The notes: generated from the letters alone by a model not told the origin. Counted from the stretch's first letter, positions 27,830 through 36,788 are shown. The stretch: 64,000 bases of DNA from Pseudomonas spelaei (GCF_009724245.1 NZ_WNNK01000018.1:1-64000); one strand, 5' to 3'. Translations and numbers: made by a program.

Positions 27830-28024
27830 TCAACTACTAGTGATAGCGGTACCAATTTTGCCAAACAGGGTGCTGATGTTCGTTCCCAGTGTTTTCCCTG
27901 CCGACAGGATAACCAAGGCAATAACAGCGACCAGAATCACGTATTCAATTGCCGTCGCGCCCTCTTTGCGATCAAAAAACAAATAGAGCTGAACGTACAA
28001 CTTCATCAGGAAGTTAAGGAACAT
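27830..28024 (-). CDS. flp: Flp-type IVb pilin, copy 2
   Basis: A 64-aa Flp prepilin with leader MFLNFLMKLYVQLYLFFDRKEG, Gly22 and cleavage before ATAIEYVILVAVIALVIL. The hydrophobic core is identical to copy 1 over 15 residues; the leader has more aromatic residues and the C terminus differs. The start follows the same GCAAAGGAGAGG sequence. It heads a unit with the receiver-only regulator and faces away from rcpC, separated by a 327-bp shared regulatory region. Which copy is the major pilin is not evident. Confidence 0.93.
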   Translation of the reverse strand: MFLNFLMKLYVQLYLFFDRKEGATAIEYVILVAVIALVILSAGKTLGTNISTLFGKIGTAITSS

Positions 28025-28071
28025 ATGACCTCTCCTTTGCGTCGCTGAGCGCCGCTATCGATACACTGCGA

Positions 28072-28145
28072 TGATTGCGGTGTGCCACTAGAGCATTGTC
28101 AACAAAACCCATACCCACAACTGTAAGAAAGGACTAATCACAAAG
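28072..28145 (-). promoter_or_regulatory. flp copy 2 promoter with conserved activator element
   Basis: The 30-bp element at 28116-28145 matches that of flp copy 1 at 28 of 30 positions. TTGACA on the minus strand (28102-28097) lies 14 nt downstream in the same TTTGTTGACAATGC block. Spacing from TTGACA to the start codon is 73 nt here and 70 nt for copy 1. Confidence 0.7.
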
Positions 28146-28351
28146 CATTAGGCGCAAGGTTGGCACCATAAATCCGTGTTTTCCAAGGCTTCTTCTATAG
28201 CGCGGATAAAATTTCTCCGGGGTAATGGCATTTTGTCCTAGTTGGACTACCTTCAAATAGCGAAATCGTTAGATGTTCATAGCTACCTGGTTGCGAAAAT
28301 GACACGTTTGGATAGGCGGACGCATGGTGCAACAGGAAAGGGAGATCCGTC

Positions 28352-29299
28352 ATGAACAGTCGCTTCAGCATGATACTGGCCGGGTTGCTACTAGTCGGGG
28401 CCCTGTTTGCCGGTTATTGGGGGCTGGTCCTGAGTCGTACGCCAGCACCCGTTGCCGTAGCACCGCCGCAGACAGCCACAGTAGAAAAAACCGTCGCTGT
28501 CGTCGAAGACCAGACCCGCCAACCGGTGGTGGTCCTGGCTCGTGATGTACCGCCTTTTGTCGCACTGACAGCCGCCGACTTGGCGGTGGAAAAACTGCGC
28601 ACGGTACCCGCTGGCAGCTTGACCCGTGTTGATCAAGCCATCGGTCGCACACCGTGGAGAACCCTGGGCGCCGGCACTTGGTTGACCGAAGAAAGCTTCA
28701 CCCCTGGCGGCCCTTTAGCGCGGATGATTCGCTCTGATGAGCGCGCCCTGGCGGTCTCTGTCGACGAGGTGATCGGTGCAGGGGGCCAGCTCAGTCCCGG
28801 CGATTATGTGGATGTGCTATTGGCACTGCGCCAGGAGGCCGGCAACGCCGAACAGTCGGCGCAAATCATCATTCCCGCCCTGCGCCTGCTCAGCGTCGGC
28901 GACCAGCTGGGCTTGGCCAACGATGGCAAGCCGGCCTCCCCTCCCCCTGCGACCCCTGAAGAAAGAACACAACAGGCCCAACGCCGTACTGCCGCGCGTA
29001 CCGTGGTACTGGCTGTTCCAGAACAACTGCTGAGTCGACTGATGCTTGCCACTCAAGCCGGCACCCTCCGCTTGGCCGTGCGCAGTGCCGACGAACAACT
29101 GCTCAGCCATTACTGGGCCGGCGAAAGCGATTCACCCAGCAAACTGCAAAGTGCCAACCGCGACCTTTACCAGTTCACTCAACTGGCCTTGGTGGGCCCA
29201 CCGAAAAAGCTCGCCCAAGGCGGCTCGCAACGCGCCGGCATCGAGATCATCCGCGGTAGCCAAGTGACCCAACAGACGGCCACACAACAAACCCCCTGA
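28352..29299 (+). CDS. rcpC: Flp pilus assembly protein RcpC/CpaB
   Basis: A 315-aa RcpC/CpaB. One N-terminal membrane helix (FSMILAGLLLVGALFAGYWGLV), then a SAF domain (about residues 55-120, RDVPPFVALTAADLAVEKLRTVPAGSL) and a C-terminal RcpC domain (VDEVIGAGGQLSPGDYVDVLLAL). It is a periplasmic partner of the RcpA secretin in Flp pilus biogenesis. GGGAGATCC lies before the ATG. It starts the run rcpC-rcpA-tadZ-tadA-tadB-tadC-tadD with short gaps or overlaps. The promoter lies in the 327 bp upstream, which lacks the flp element. Confidence 0.93.
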   Translation: MNSRFSMILAGLLLVGALFAGYWGLVLSRTPAPVAVAPPQTATVEKTVAVVEDQTRQPVVVLARDVPPFVALTAADLAVEKLRTVPAGSLTRVDQAIGRTPWRTLGAGTWLTEESFTPGGPLARMIRSDERALAVSVDEVIGAGGQLSPGDYVDVLLALRQEAGNAEQSAQIIIPALRLLSVGDQLGLANDGKPASPPPATPEERTQQAQRRTAARTVVLAVPEQLLSRLMLATQAGTLRLAVRSADEQLLSHYWAGESDSPSKLQSANRDLYQFTQLALVGPPKKLAQGGSQRAGIEIIRGSQVTQQTATQQTP

Positions 29300-29317
29300 T
29301 TGATCAAGGATGCCTGA

Positions 29318-30547
29318 ATGAGCCATCGTTACGCACCAGTGTTCACGCAAATGACCTGGGCTCTGATGCTGTCGAGCCTGCCCGTGGGCGTGGCCCTGGC
29401 AGCACCGGGCAACTGCAGCAACCTGGGACAATTGCCCGCAGTGGTTGAAGTGGGCGAAGGCTTGCAACAAGAACTGCAATCCCCGGTGGCGATCACGCGC
29501 CTGGCCATTGGCGACCCGAAAATAGCCGACGTCCATCTCAATGGCGACCGTGGCTTTCTACTGACCGGCGTCGCCTCCGGCACCACCAGCCTAATGGTCT
29601 GGACCAATTGCGCCACGGCGCCTCGCCAGAGCATGGTGTTCGTCAAGGGCAAGGCCACTTCAGCCCTGACCAGCCAAACACTGTCGCCTTCCGATGACCC
29701 GACGCTGCCCAGCCAAGTGCAGACCGATATACGTTTTGTCGAGGTCAGCCGCACCAAGCTCAAGCAGGCCAGCACTTCGCTCTTTGGCCAGGGCGGCAAT
29801 TTCCTGATTGGCAGTCCTGGTAATGGCACAGCACCCAGCTCCCCCACCAACAGCTTTCGTGGGCAAGCAGTCAATAACGGCTCGTTCAATATCGGATTCG
29901 GCGGTGGCCGTGTCTCGGCCATGATCAATGCCCTGGAACAAAGCGGGTTTGCCTACACCCTGGCACGTCCCAGCCTGGTGGCGCTGAGCGGGCAAAGCGC
30001 AACGTTCCTGGCGGGCGGCGAAGTACCAATCCCGGTTCCCAGCAGTGGCAGCAATTCCATCTCCATCGAGTACAAGGAGTTCGGCATTCGCCTGACCCTG
30101 ACGCCTACCGTCATTGACCATAACCGGATATCCCTCAAAGTGGCGCCCGAAGTCAGTGAACTGGATTACTCCAACTCCGTGAAGATCGAAGGCATCGAGG
30201 TACCGGCCCTGACCATCCGACGCACCGATACCAGCGTTTCCCTGGCCGATGGCGAAAGCTTCGTGATCAGTGGCTTGATCAGCTCCACCAATAATTCCAC
30301 CGTCAGCAAGTTCCCAGGCCTGGGAGACATTCCTGTCCTCGGCGCATTTTTTCGCTCATCCAACATCAACCGCGAAGAAAAAGAACTGCTGATGATCGTC
30401 ACCCCGCACCTGGTCCAGCCCCTCGCCGCCAATGCCCAGTTACCTTCCCTGCCCGGAGAGAAACTGCGCACCTACGACCCGAACTGGTACCGCCTGTACT
30501 TCCTGGAGAACGGCAACTTCGACCGTCGCAGTGGACTGTCCCAATGA
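29318..30547 (+). CDS. rcpA: Flp pilus outer-membrane secretin RcpA/CpaC
   Basis: A 409-aa secretin with signal peptide (MSHRYAPVFTQMTWALMLSSLPVGVALA, cleaved near APG). The N-terminal pilus-assembly domain (VVEVGEGLQQELQSPVAITRLAIGDPKIADVHL, about residues 45-80) is followed by the secretin core with FLAGGEVPIPVPSS, SIEYKEFGIRLTLTPTVID and VPALTIRRTDTSVSLADGESFVISGL. It forms the outer-membrane pore of the Flp pilus. It is short for a CpaC protein but complete. The stop overlaps the next ATG (ATGA), so rcpA and tadZ are translationally coupled. Confidence 0.93.
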   Translation: MSHRYAPVFTQMTWALMLSSLPVGVALAAPGNCSNLGQLPAVVEVGEGLQQELQSPVAITRLAIGDPKIADVHLNGDRGFLLTGVASGTTSLMVWTNCATAPRQSMVFVKGKATSALTSQTLSPSDDPTLPSQVQTDIRFVEVSRTKLKQASTSLFGQGGNFLIGSPGNGTAPSSPTNSFRGQAVNNGSFNIGFGGGRVSAMINALEQSGFAYTLARPSLVALSGQSATFLAGGEVPIPVPSSGSNSISIEYKEFGIRLTLTPTVIDHNRISLKVAPEVSELDYSNSVKIEGIEVPALTIRRTDTSVSLADGESFVISGLISSTNNSTVSKFPGLGDIPVLGAFFRSSNINREEKELLMIVTPHLVQPLAANAQLPSLPGEKLRTYDPNWYRLYFLENGNFDRRSGLSQ

Positions 30548-31737
30548 CTGACAGCCTGAGCCAGACTTTCCTGGCAATCACCCGCAACACCACCGATCTG
30601 GAGTGGCTCCAGGGTGCACTGGCGCCGCTGGGCCAAGTGGTCAGTGCCGGCGGTGGCAGCCTGGATGAGTTACTCGCGCTGGTGGACGTGACCTTCGCCA
30701 ACCTGGTGTTTGTTGGCCTGGACCGCGAACACGTGACCGCCCAGAGCGCGCTGATCGAAGGTGCGTTGGAGGCCAAGCCGATGCTGGCCATCGTCGCCCT
30801 CGGTGACGGCATGGATAACCAGTTGGTGCTCAATGCAATGCGCGCCGGCGCCCGGGACTTCGTCGCCTACGGCTCACGCTCCAGCGAAGTAGCCGGGCTG
30901 GTACGACGCCTGAGCAAACGCCTGCCCGCTGTGACGCCCAATACCCAACTCGGTGGCCTCACCGTGCTCTATGGAACCCAGGCCAACGCCGATGGCGCAC
31001 TGTTGGCCAACCATCTGGCGCTGGTGGTGCAAAAAAGCGGACAGCAGACGTTGCTGCTGGACCTGGGCCTGCCCCGTGGCGATAGCCTGTCGTTGCTGGG
31101 CCTGGAAAGCTCGTTCAACTTTGGCGATGCCCTGCGTCACCTGCGGCGACTGGACACCACCCTGATCAACAGCGCCTTTACCTGCGCCGAAGATGGCTTG
31201 CGTATCCTGGCCTACGCCCTCAATGACGAGCCCCTGGAGCGAACCAGCGCCGCCGAGCTATACATGCTGCTCAGCGCCTTGCGTCAGCACTTCCAACACA
31301 TCGTGGTGAACCTCACCGGGCAACCGGACAGCGAAGCCCTGCGCACCTTTGTCAGCCATTGCGACAAACTGTTGTGGTGCACTGACCAGAGCGTACTGGA
31401 CTGCCGGCGCAACCTCGCCGTACTGAACCAATGGAGAGAAAAAGGCATGAAGCTGGACCATGGACGCTTGCTGATCGATCGCTACCTCAAAGGCGCTGCA
31501 CCAGACAGCGAAGCGCTGGAAAAAAGCTATGGCCTGGAAATCATCGCGGTATTGCCCCTGAGCCCAGAGGTGCGCTTGAACGCCAAAAACCAGGGACAAA
31601 CCTTGTTCACCCTGGCGCCCAGGGAGAGCCTGACCCAAGGCCTGAAAGCCCTCGGCGAACGCCTGGCAAAACGTTCAGAAAGCCTGGAAAAACCTTCGAG
31701 CCGCTGGTTTGAACGACTGTTGAGGGCGGGCAAATGA
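30544..31737 (+). CDS. tadZ: Tad pilus localisation protein TadZ (atypical MinD/ParA-like)
   Basis: A 397-aa TadZ/CpaE-type protein with an atypical receiver-like N-terminal domain (residues 1-130) and a MinD/ParA-like C-terminal domain. The Walker A position reads YGTQANADGALLANHL (about residues 143-158), lacking the signature lysines, so ATP binding or hydrolysis is doubtful. DLGLPRGDSLSLLG corresponds to the switch region. TadZ sets the polar site for the Tad machine. It overlaps rcpA and tadA by ATGA. Confidence 0.9.
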   Translation: MTDSLSQTFLAITRNTTDLEWLQGALAPLGQVVSAGGGSLDELLALVDVTFANLVFVGLDREHVTAQSALIEGALEAKPMLAIVALGDGMDNQLVLNAMRAGARDFVAYGSRSSEVAGLVRRLSKRLPAVTPNTQLGGLTVLYGTQANADGALLANHLALVVQKSGQQTLLLDLGLPRGDSLSLLGLESSFNFGDALRHLRRLDTTLINSAFTCAEDGLRILAYALNDEPLERTSAAELYMLLSALRQHFQHIVVNLTGQPDSEALRTFVSHCDKLLWCTDQSVLDCRRNLAVLNQWREKGMKLDHGRLLIDRYLKGAAPDSEALEKSYGLEIIAVLPLSPEVRLNAKNQGQTLFTLAPRESLTQGLKALGERLAKRSESLEKPSSRWFERLLRAGK

Positions 31738-33008
31738 GCGGCGAAAAACTCTTCGGCGCTCCTGCGCGCGCCGCCGGCGGCAACATCGACCACGATGGTC
31801 TGAAACTGGTATTGCATCGCTACATCATCGACGCCATCGAAGAGTCGGGGAAAAATCTGCTGGAAGGCTCGCGCCAGTCTCTGGCGCAATTTGTCATCGA
31901 CAAGGTCGCCGAGTACATCACCCGCATGCACCTGGCGATTTCCCGTTATGAAATGGAACGCCTGGCGGAAGAGATCGTCGACGAACTGACCGGTTTCGGT
32001 CCCCTGGAAGTGCTGCTGCGCGACCCCTCGGTGACCGAGATTCTGGTCAACGGCCCGCACCGGGTGTTTATCGAGCGGGATGGTTTGTTGCACCAGAGCG
32101 ACCTGCGCTTTATCGACGCCCACCATGTGGAGCGAGTCATGCAACGCATCCTCGCGCCGTTGGGGCGGCGCCTGGATGAGTCGTCGCCGATGGTCGATGC
32201 CCGCCTGCCCGATGGCAGCCGGGTCAACGCCATCATCCCGCCGATTGCGCTGGACGGTCCGTGCCTGTCGATTCGAAAGTTTCGCAAAGACATGCTCAAG
32301 AGCAGCGACCTGGTGGCCATGCAAACCATCGATCAGAACATTTTCGATTTTTTCCAGGAAGCCGTGGGCAAACGCTGCAACATCTTGATCAGCGGCGGTA
32401 CCGGCACCGGCAAAACCACCTTGCTGAACATCCTCAGCCAACTGATCAATCCTCACGAACGTCTGGTGACCATCGAAGACGTGGCCGAACTGCAACTGGG
32501 CCATCCCCATGTGGTGCGCCTGGAAACACGGCCGCCCAACGCCGAGGGCCATGGCGAAGTCAAGGCCAGCGACCTGATCCGCAACGCCCTGCGGATGCGC
32601 CCGGACCGCATCATTCTCGGTGAAATTCGTGGTGTGGAAGTGCTTGATGTACTCACCGCGATGAACACCGGCCACGACGGTTCCATGAGTACCGTACACG
32701 CCAACAATGCCCAAGACGCGCTGCTGCGCCTGGAAACCCTGGTGGGCCTGACCGGTCGGGTAGTGGCGGAAAAAACCCTGCGGCAAATGATCTGCGCAGC
32801 ACTGGACGTAGTGATTCAACTGACGCGCCTGCCTGACGGCCGGCGCTGTGTCAGCGAGGTGGTTGAAGTGGTGGGCGTACGGGACGACGTCTATGTCACC
32901 AACACACTGTTCCGCCATGACAAGCGGACCGGCTTCGGTTTCCTGCGTGAGGCGATCAATCCCGCTGGCGACAAACTGCGCCGCGAATCGGCGATGCCGC
33001 TGCCTTGA
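31734..33008 (+). CDS. tadA: Tad secretion ATPase TadA/CpaF
   Basis: A 424-aa CpaF-type secretion ATPase. N-terminal helices are followed by the conserved EIVDELTGFGPLEVLLRDPSVTEILVNGP. Walker A is ISGGTGTGKTTLLN (about residues 219-232), the Asp box lies in TIEDVAELQL, Walker B in MRPDRIILGEIRG and the His box in TGHDGSMSTVHANN. It powers pilin polymerisation at the inner membrane with TadB and TadC. The stop is 22 bp before tadB. Confidence 0.95.
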   Translation: MSGEKLFGAPARAAGGNIDHDGLKLVLHRYIIDAIEESGKNLLEGSRQSLAQFVIDKVAEYITRMHLAISRYEMERLAEEIVDELTGFGPLEVLLRDPSVTEILVNGPHRVFIERDGLLHQSDLRFIDAHHVERVMQRILAPLGRRLDESSPMVDARLPDGSRVNAIIPPIALDGPCLSIRKFRKDMLKSSDLVAMQTIDQNIFDFFQEAVGKRCNILISGGTGTGKTTLLNILSQLINPHERLVTIEDVAELQLGHPHVVRLETRPPNAEGHGEVKASDLIRNALRMRPDRIILGEIRGVEVLDVLTAMNTGHDGSMSTVHANNAQDALLRLETLVGLTGRVVAEKTLRQMICAALDVVIQLTRLPDGRRCVSEVVEVVGVRDDVYVTNTLFRHDKRTGFGFLREAINPAGDKLRRESAMPLP

Positions 33009-33030
33009 TCGATGCCAGTAAGGAGGCGAT

Positions 33031-33912
33031 ATGACGGGCCCCATCCTGATACTCATCTGCGTGATCCTGATCGGTCTGTCGATACGGATGTTTCAAAACG
33101 GCATACGCAAGGCCGAGACCGATCGGGTACTGGAGCGCCTTGCCGAGGGGCAGCCGCTGTTGAATCAAGAGCGCGGAGCCTTGACCGGCATTGAGCGGAT
33201 GTTCCAGCGCGCCGGTCTGGGCAAACCAACCGACAGCCTGGGGCTGTGGCTGACCTGCTGGGGCTTGGGGCTGTTCCTGGGGTACATGGTGGCCGACTGG
33301 ATCGGTTTGCTGGCGATGATGATCCTGCCGCTGCTGGCCCTGCGGCTGTATATCGCCTGGCGTTATCAGCGGCGGCTGCAACGGATGATCGAACAATTGC
33401 CACAGATGCTGGACCACACCGTGCGCAGTCTAAAGTCCGGCCGCACCTTGGCGGATGCGGTTCTGGGCGCCATCGAGGCTGCCGACGATCCTCTTAAACA
33501 CGCCATGAGCCGCATCCAGCGCAATGTGCAACTGAGCGTCAGCCTGCCGGAGGCCGCCAGTGACTTTGCCGAGTTTTATGAGCAAGACGAATTTCGCCTG
33601 TTTGCCCTGGGCTTGAAGGTCAACCATCGCTACGGTGGCAATGCCAGCGAGCTGCTGGAGAACCTGATCAAGATGATTCGCGAACGAGAACAAGGGACAC
33701 GGCAACTTAAGGCCATGACCGGTGAAACGCGGATAACCGCGTTTGTGCTGGCAGGTATGCCGATCGCCTTGGTGGGGTATTTCATGGCCGTGAATCCGGA
33801 CTATTTAATGACCATGTGGAACGACGGCACAGGTCGAACCCTGTTGCTCATTGCAGTCACTATGCAGGTGCTGGGATGCCTGACGATGTGGCGCATGTTG
33901 CGGAGTATTTGA
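33031..33912 (+). CDS. tadB: Tad inner-membrane platform protein TadB
   Basis: A 293-aa protein with a type II secretion F domain (QRRLQRMIEQLPQMLDHTVRSLKSGRTLADAV, about residues 115-146) and about four membrane helices (N-terminal ILILICVILIGLSI, two at about residues 70-115, and C-terminal helices). With TadC it forms the platform on which TadA acts. AGGAGG lies 5 nt before the ATG. TadC begins 1 bp after its stop. Confidence 0.93.
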   Translation: MTGPILILICVILIGLSIRMFQNGIRKAETDRVLERLAEGQPLLNQERGALTGIERMFQRAGLGKPTDSLGLWLTCWGLGLFLGYMVADWIGLLAMMILPLLALRLYIAWRYQRRLQRMIEQLPQMLDHTVRSLKSGRTLADAVLGAIEAADDPLKHAMSRIQRNVQLSVSLPEAASDFAEFYEQDEFRLFALGLKVNHRYGGNASELLENLIKMIREREQGTRQLKAMTGETRITAFVLAGMPIALVGYFMAVNPDYLMTMWNDGTGRTLLLIAVTMQVLGCLTMWRMLRSI

Positions 33913-33913
33913 G

Positions 33914-34801
33914 ATGGCCTTGCTGATCAGTGCCCTGCTGTTTCTTGCCGCGCTCGTGCTGATTGTCGGCCATCTGATGGAGCAGCGCCGGCGACAGCGC
34001 CTGGTCACCCAACGCCTTCAAGGAGAGTTGACCCGTGAGGACCGGCTGGGCAGTTTGCTGCGCCAGTTGGGCAGTAGCCCCATCGCCCAGCGCTCAGTCA
34101 GCCTGGACAATGAAACCCAGATATTGCTCAACCGGATCGGCTGGCGAAAATCCAGCCAGCGCTCGATGTTCGCCGCTTTCCAGGTCGGCGTGCCGGTGGT
34201 GCTGTTGGGGGTTGTTGTACTGGCTCAAGAGTTGTTCTTCCCCAAGATCGAGTCGCCATGGGTCGCGCCCTTGGTGGCCTTGGGAATCGGTTACCTGTTA
34301 CCCAAGCGTATTCTGGCCAGCGCCGCCAAATCCCAACAACAACGTATTGCTCGTGAGGTATCGACCTTCATCCCGCTGCTGCGCATCCTGTTCGAATCCG
34401 GCATGGCGGTTGAACAATCACTACGCGTGCTGAGCACTGAGGCGCAACGCTTGTTGCCGGCGTTGACCTACGAGCTGCGGCTGGTCCTGACACGGGTCGA
34501 TTCCGGCCTGGAGTTGAGCGAGGAGTTGGGCAAGACCGCCAAGATGCTGGCGGTGGACGAACTTACTGACACCTGCGTGATTCTCCAGCAACTGATTCAA
34601 CAAGGCGGTGGTGCGATGAAGTCGCTGCTGTCGCTCAAGCAACTGCTGGATGACCGTCGCCTGACCCGCCTGCAAGAGTACATCTCCAAGATGTCGGCGA
34701 AGATGTCAGTGGTGATGATGCTGTTCTTGTTTCCGGCTTTGCTGATTATCCTCGGGGGGCCGGCGTTTATCGCTATCGCCCGAGCCCTGAGTAACTTGTG
34801 A
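33914..34801 (+). CDS. tadC: Tad inner-membrane platform protein TadC
   Basis: A 295-aa T2SSF-domain protein. N-terminal helix LLISALLFLAALVLIVGHL, a second pair of helices (VGVPVVLLGVVVLAQELFF and PLVALGIGYLLP), then the F domain (EVSTFIPLLRILFESGMAVEQSLRVL, VILQQLIQQGGGAMKSLLSLKQLL) and C-terminal MMLFLFPALLIILGGPAFIAI. It pairs with TadB. The gap to tadD is 10 bp with GAGGAGCGC as ribosome site. Confidence 0.93.
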   Translation: MALLISALLFLAALVLIVGHLMEQRRRQRLVTQRLQGELTREDRLGSLLRQLGSSPIAQRSVSLDNETQILLNRIGWRKSSQRSMFAAFQVGVPVVLLGVVVLAQELFFPKIESPWVAPLVALGIGYLLPKRILASAAKSQQQRIAREVSTFIPLLRILFESGMAVEQSLRVLSTEAQRLLPALTYELRLVLTRVDSGLELSEELGKTAKMLAVDELTDTCVILQQLIQQGGGAMKSLLSLKQLLDDRRLTRLQEYISKMSAKMSVVMMLFLFPALLIILGGPAFIAIARALSNL

Positions 34802-34811
34802 GGAGCGCTCG

Positions 34812-35534
34812 ATGAAAGCACTGATTGCCGGCCTGGGCTTGCTGATGCTCGGCGGTTGCGCTACCAACGGCCAGGCCCCCTGGGCGACCCTGATGTCCCC
34901 GACCACCTGCCCAAAACCTGGCGCCGACCAGGAACTGTCACTGAACCTTGCCGATGAAATGGCCAACGACGGCAAGCTGCACGCCAGCCTGGCCAACCTG
35001 CAAAACCTGCCCAATTCGCTGCCTCAGGTTCGCCAGCGCCAGGCCAAGGCCTACCGGTTGTTGGGCCGCAGCGAAGCCGAACCGCTGTACCGTAGCCTGC
35101 TGGGCACCTGCATGGCCGCCGAAGGTGAGCACGGCCTGGGGCAACTGTCCGCCGCCAAGGGCGATAACGGCCAGGCCCTGGCCCACTTGCAGCGCGCCGC
35201 CAAGCTGGCGCCCACCGATGAAAAAATCCGTAATGACCTGGGCGTGGTCTATCTCAATCAACTGCGCATCGAGGACGCACGCTTTGAATTCATGACCGCC
35301 ATGGAGCTCAAGCAGAGCGATCAACTGGCCGCCGTCAATCTGGTGACCCTGCTGATCTACCAGGACAACTGGGGGCAAGCAGCGCAACTGGTCAGTCAGT
35401 TGGGCCTGAGCCCCGACCAAGTCACCGAGGCCCAAGCCAGAGCCGAGAAGCTCAAGAGTCCAACCACGCCGGTGGCAAAGGCCAAGGGTCAAGTGGCTGC
35501 GGCAAGCGATACCCTGCCACCGACCATCAAGTAA
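34812..35534 (+). CDS. tadD: Flp pilus TPR lipoprotein TadD
   Basis: A 240-aa TPR-containing outer-membrane lipoprotein. Lipobox LLMLGGC is at residues 11-17. TPR units are evident around EHGLGQLSAAKGDNGQALAHLQRAAKLAPTDEKIRNDLGVVYLNQLRIEDARFEFMTAMEL (about residues 100-165). TadD acts in secretin assembly or pilus export. A C-terminal basic tail rich in Lys and Ala (TPVAKAKGQVAA) follows. Confidence 0.92.
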   Translation: MKALIAGLGLLMLGGCATNGQAPWATLMSPTTCPKPGADQELSLNLADEMANDGKLHASLANLQNLPNSLPQVRQRQAKAYRLLGRSEAEPLYRSLLGTCMAAEGEHGLGQLSAAKGDNGQALAHLQRAAKLAPTDEKIRNDLGVVYLNQLRIEDARFEFMTAMELKQSDQLAAVNLVTLLIYQDNWGQAAQLVSQLGLSPDQVTEAQARAEKLKSPTTPVAKAKGQVAAASDTLPPTIK

Positions 35535-35552
35535 GGGTTCAAGGAGTTCACG

Positions 35553-35825
35553 ATGAAAGTTCACTACCTGGCCAGTCTCGCATTGCTGGCATTGCCCCTG
35601 ACCGTGCTGGCCATCGAGCCAGGCCCCTCTTCCCGCCAGCAGCAGGAAACCGAAAACTGGTTGACGCTGCAGGTCAGTGGGCAAGTCGCATCACCGGTCC
35701 CGCAGAAAACCACCCCCGCCGAACGCGAACAGGCCATGCAACGTTGGCTTGACAGCAACAAGCATCCGATCCCGGAATACTTTGATCAAAAAGCCGGGGG
35801 GAGCGCGTCAGGGGGGAGCAATTGA
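35553..35825 (+). CDS. DUF3613-type small periplasmic protein
   Basis: A 90-aa protein with a signal peptide (MKVHYLASLALLALPLTVLA, cut before IEPG). The mature part holds QQQETENWLTLQVSGQVASP and AEREQAMQRWLDSNKHPIPEYF, the pattern of DUF3613 proteins, and ends in a Gly/Ser tail. Genes of this family repeatedly occur at the ends of tad operons. AAGGAG is 6 nt before the ATG, and it lies 18 bp after tadD, so it is the last gene of the operon. Function unknown. Confidence 0.85.
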   Translation: MKVHYLASLALLALPLTVLAIEPGPSSRQQQETENWLTLQVSGQVASPVPQKTTPAEREQAMQRWLDSNKHPIPEYFDQKAGGSASGGSN

Positions 35826-35833
35826 GCATTGAT

Positions 35834-35865
35834 GATCGGTTCCCACGCAGGGCACGGGAACGATC
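35834..35865. terminator. Hairpin between tad operon and pprB
   Basis: GATCGGTTCCC (35834-35844) and GGGAACGATC (35856-35865) pair over 10 bp with one bulge and an 11-nt loop. It lies between the convergent ends of the DUF3613 gene and pprB. No clear T tract; it may be a REP-type or bidirectional terminator. Confidence 0.5.
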
Positions 35866-35880
35866 ACAAGGCGACAGGTA

Positions 35881-36663
35881 TCAGTGCGCGGTCACCCGCT
35901 GACGCATGGCCGAGTTGTTAGGCGATAGCGCCAGCGCCAACTGGGTGCGGTTATGCATGTGGGTCAGGCGCAACACCTGGGACACATAGAGCTTGACCGT
36001 GTTTTCAGTGATCCCCAATTCACAGGCAATCTGATAGTTGGTCTGACCCTTGCCAACCAGCCGGGCAACGTCCAATTGCCGAGGCGATAACTGATTGAAG
36101 ATCGCTGGCATTTCCACCCCTTCGGCAGCCGCCTCACCCTCGACTTCCGAGGACGCCGGTGCCGGGCTGCGACGGACCTTGTCCAAGTCCTGGTAAAGAT
36201 CGTTGATGGAGTCAGAAAGGTATTGCAGCTTCTGGTTCAAATTCCCCAGATGCACGCTTTTTTGCCGATCCGCCAACGCTGCTTCCTGGCGCTGCAAGCC
36301 TTCGAGCAACTCTTCGAGGTTAATGGGTTTCTGATAGTAGTCAGCGATGCCGGCACGCAGGGCCTTGATTACATCCTGCTTGTCGGCACGGCCGGTCAGC
36401 ATGATGGCCTCAAACGCTCGAGCCTTGCCTGCCACCCGTTGCAGCGCCTGGACCAGCTCGATGCCATCCATCTCCGGCATATGCAGGTCACACAGCACCA
36501 GACCGATCTCGGCGTCTTCGCTGAAACGCTTCAAGGCCTGCTGGCTGGACTCACAAGGGACGCAACGATAACCGCTGCTTTCGAGAAATTCGCAAAGCTC
36601 TTCCACGATCAATGGTTGATCGTCGACCACGAGCACTTTTACCGAAGATGTAAGCTTGTTCAC
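35881..36663 (-). CDS. pprB: Response regulator PprB (REC + LuxR-type HTH)
   Basis: A 260-aa NarL-like regulator. REC domain: VLVVDDQPLIVEELCEFLE, phosphoacceptor in GLVLCDLHMPEMDGIEL (about residue 60), Thr in AIMLTGRADKQ and Lys in ADYYQKPINL. A coiled linker (about residues 125-160) joins to a LuxR HTH, SPRQLDVARLVGKGQTNYQIACELGITENTVKLYVSQVLRLT. In PAO1 PprB activates the tad/flp genes and other surface adhesins, and is phosphorylated by PprA. The start is GTG at 36663 with GGAG 6 nt upstream. The likely binding sites are the shared elements before both pilin genes. Confidence 0.93.
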   Translation of the reverse strand: MNKLTSSVKVLVVDDQPLIVEELCEFLESSGYRCVPCESSQQALKRFSEDAEIGLVLCDLHMPEMDGIELVQALQRVAGKARAFEAIMLTGRADKQDVIKALRAGIADYYQKPINLEELLEGLQRQEAALADRQKSVHLGNLNQKLQYLSDSINDLYQDLDKVRRSPAPASSEVEGEAAAEGVEMPAIFNQLSPRQLDVARLVGKGQTNYQIACELGITENTVKLYVSQVLRLTHMHNRTQLALALSPNNSAMRQRVTAH

Positions 36664-36788
36664 GCGTTACTCCATGCCTGGCAAGCCAAAGATTGACCTA
36701 TCCTTTCCGACGACGTTTCCCACACAGCTACATGAATAAACGTAGCCTACTTTCCGACTATGTACATAGCGATAGGTGGGTATGCCGA

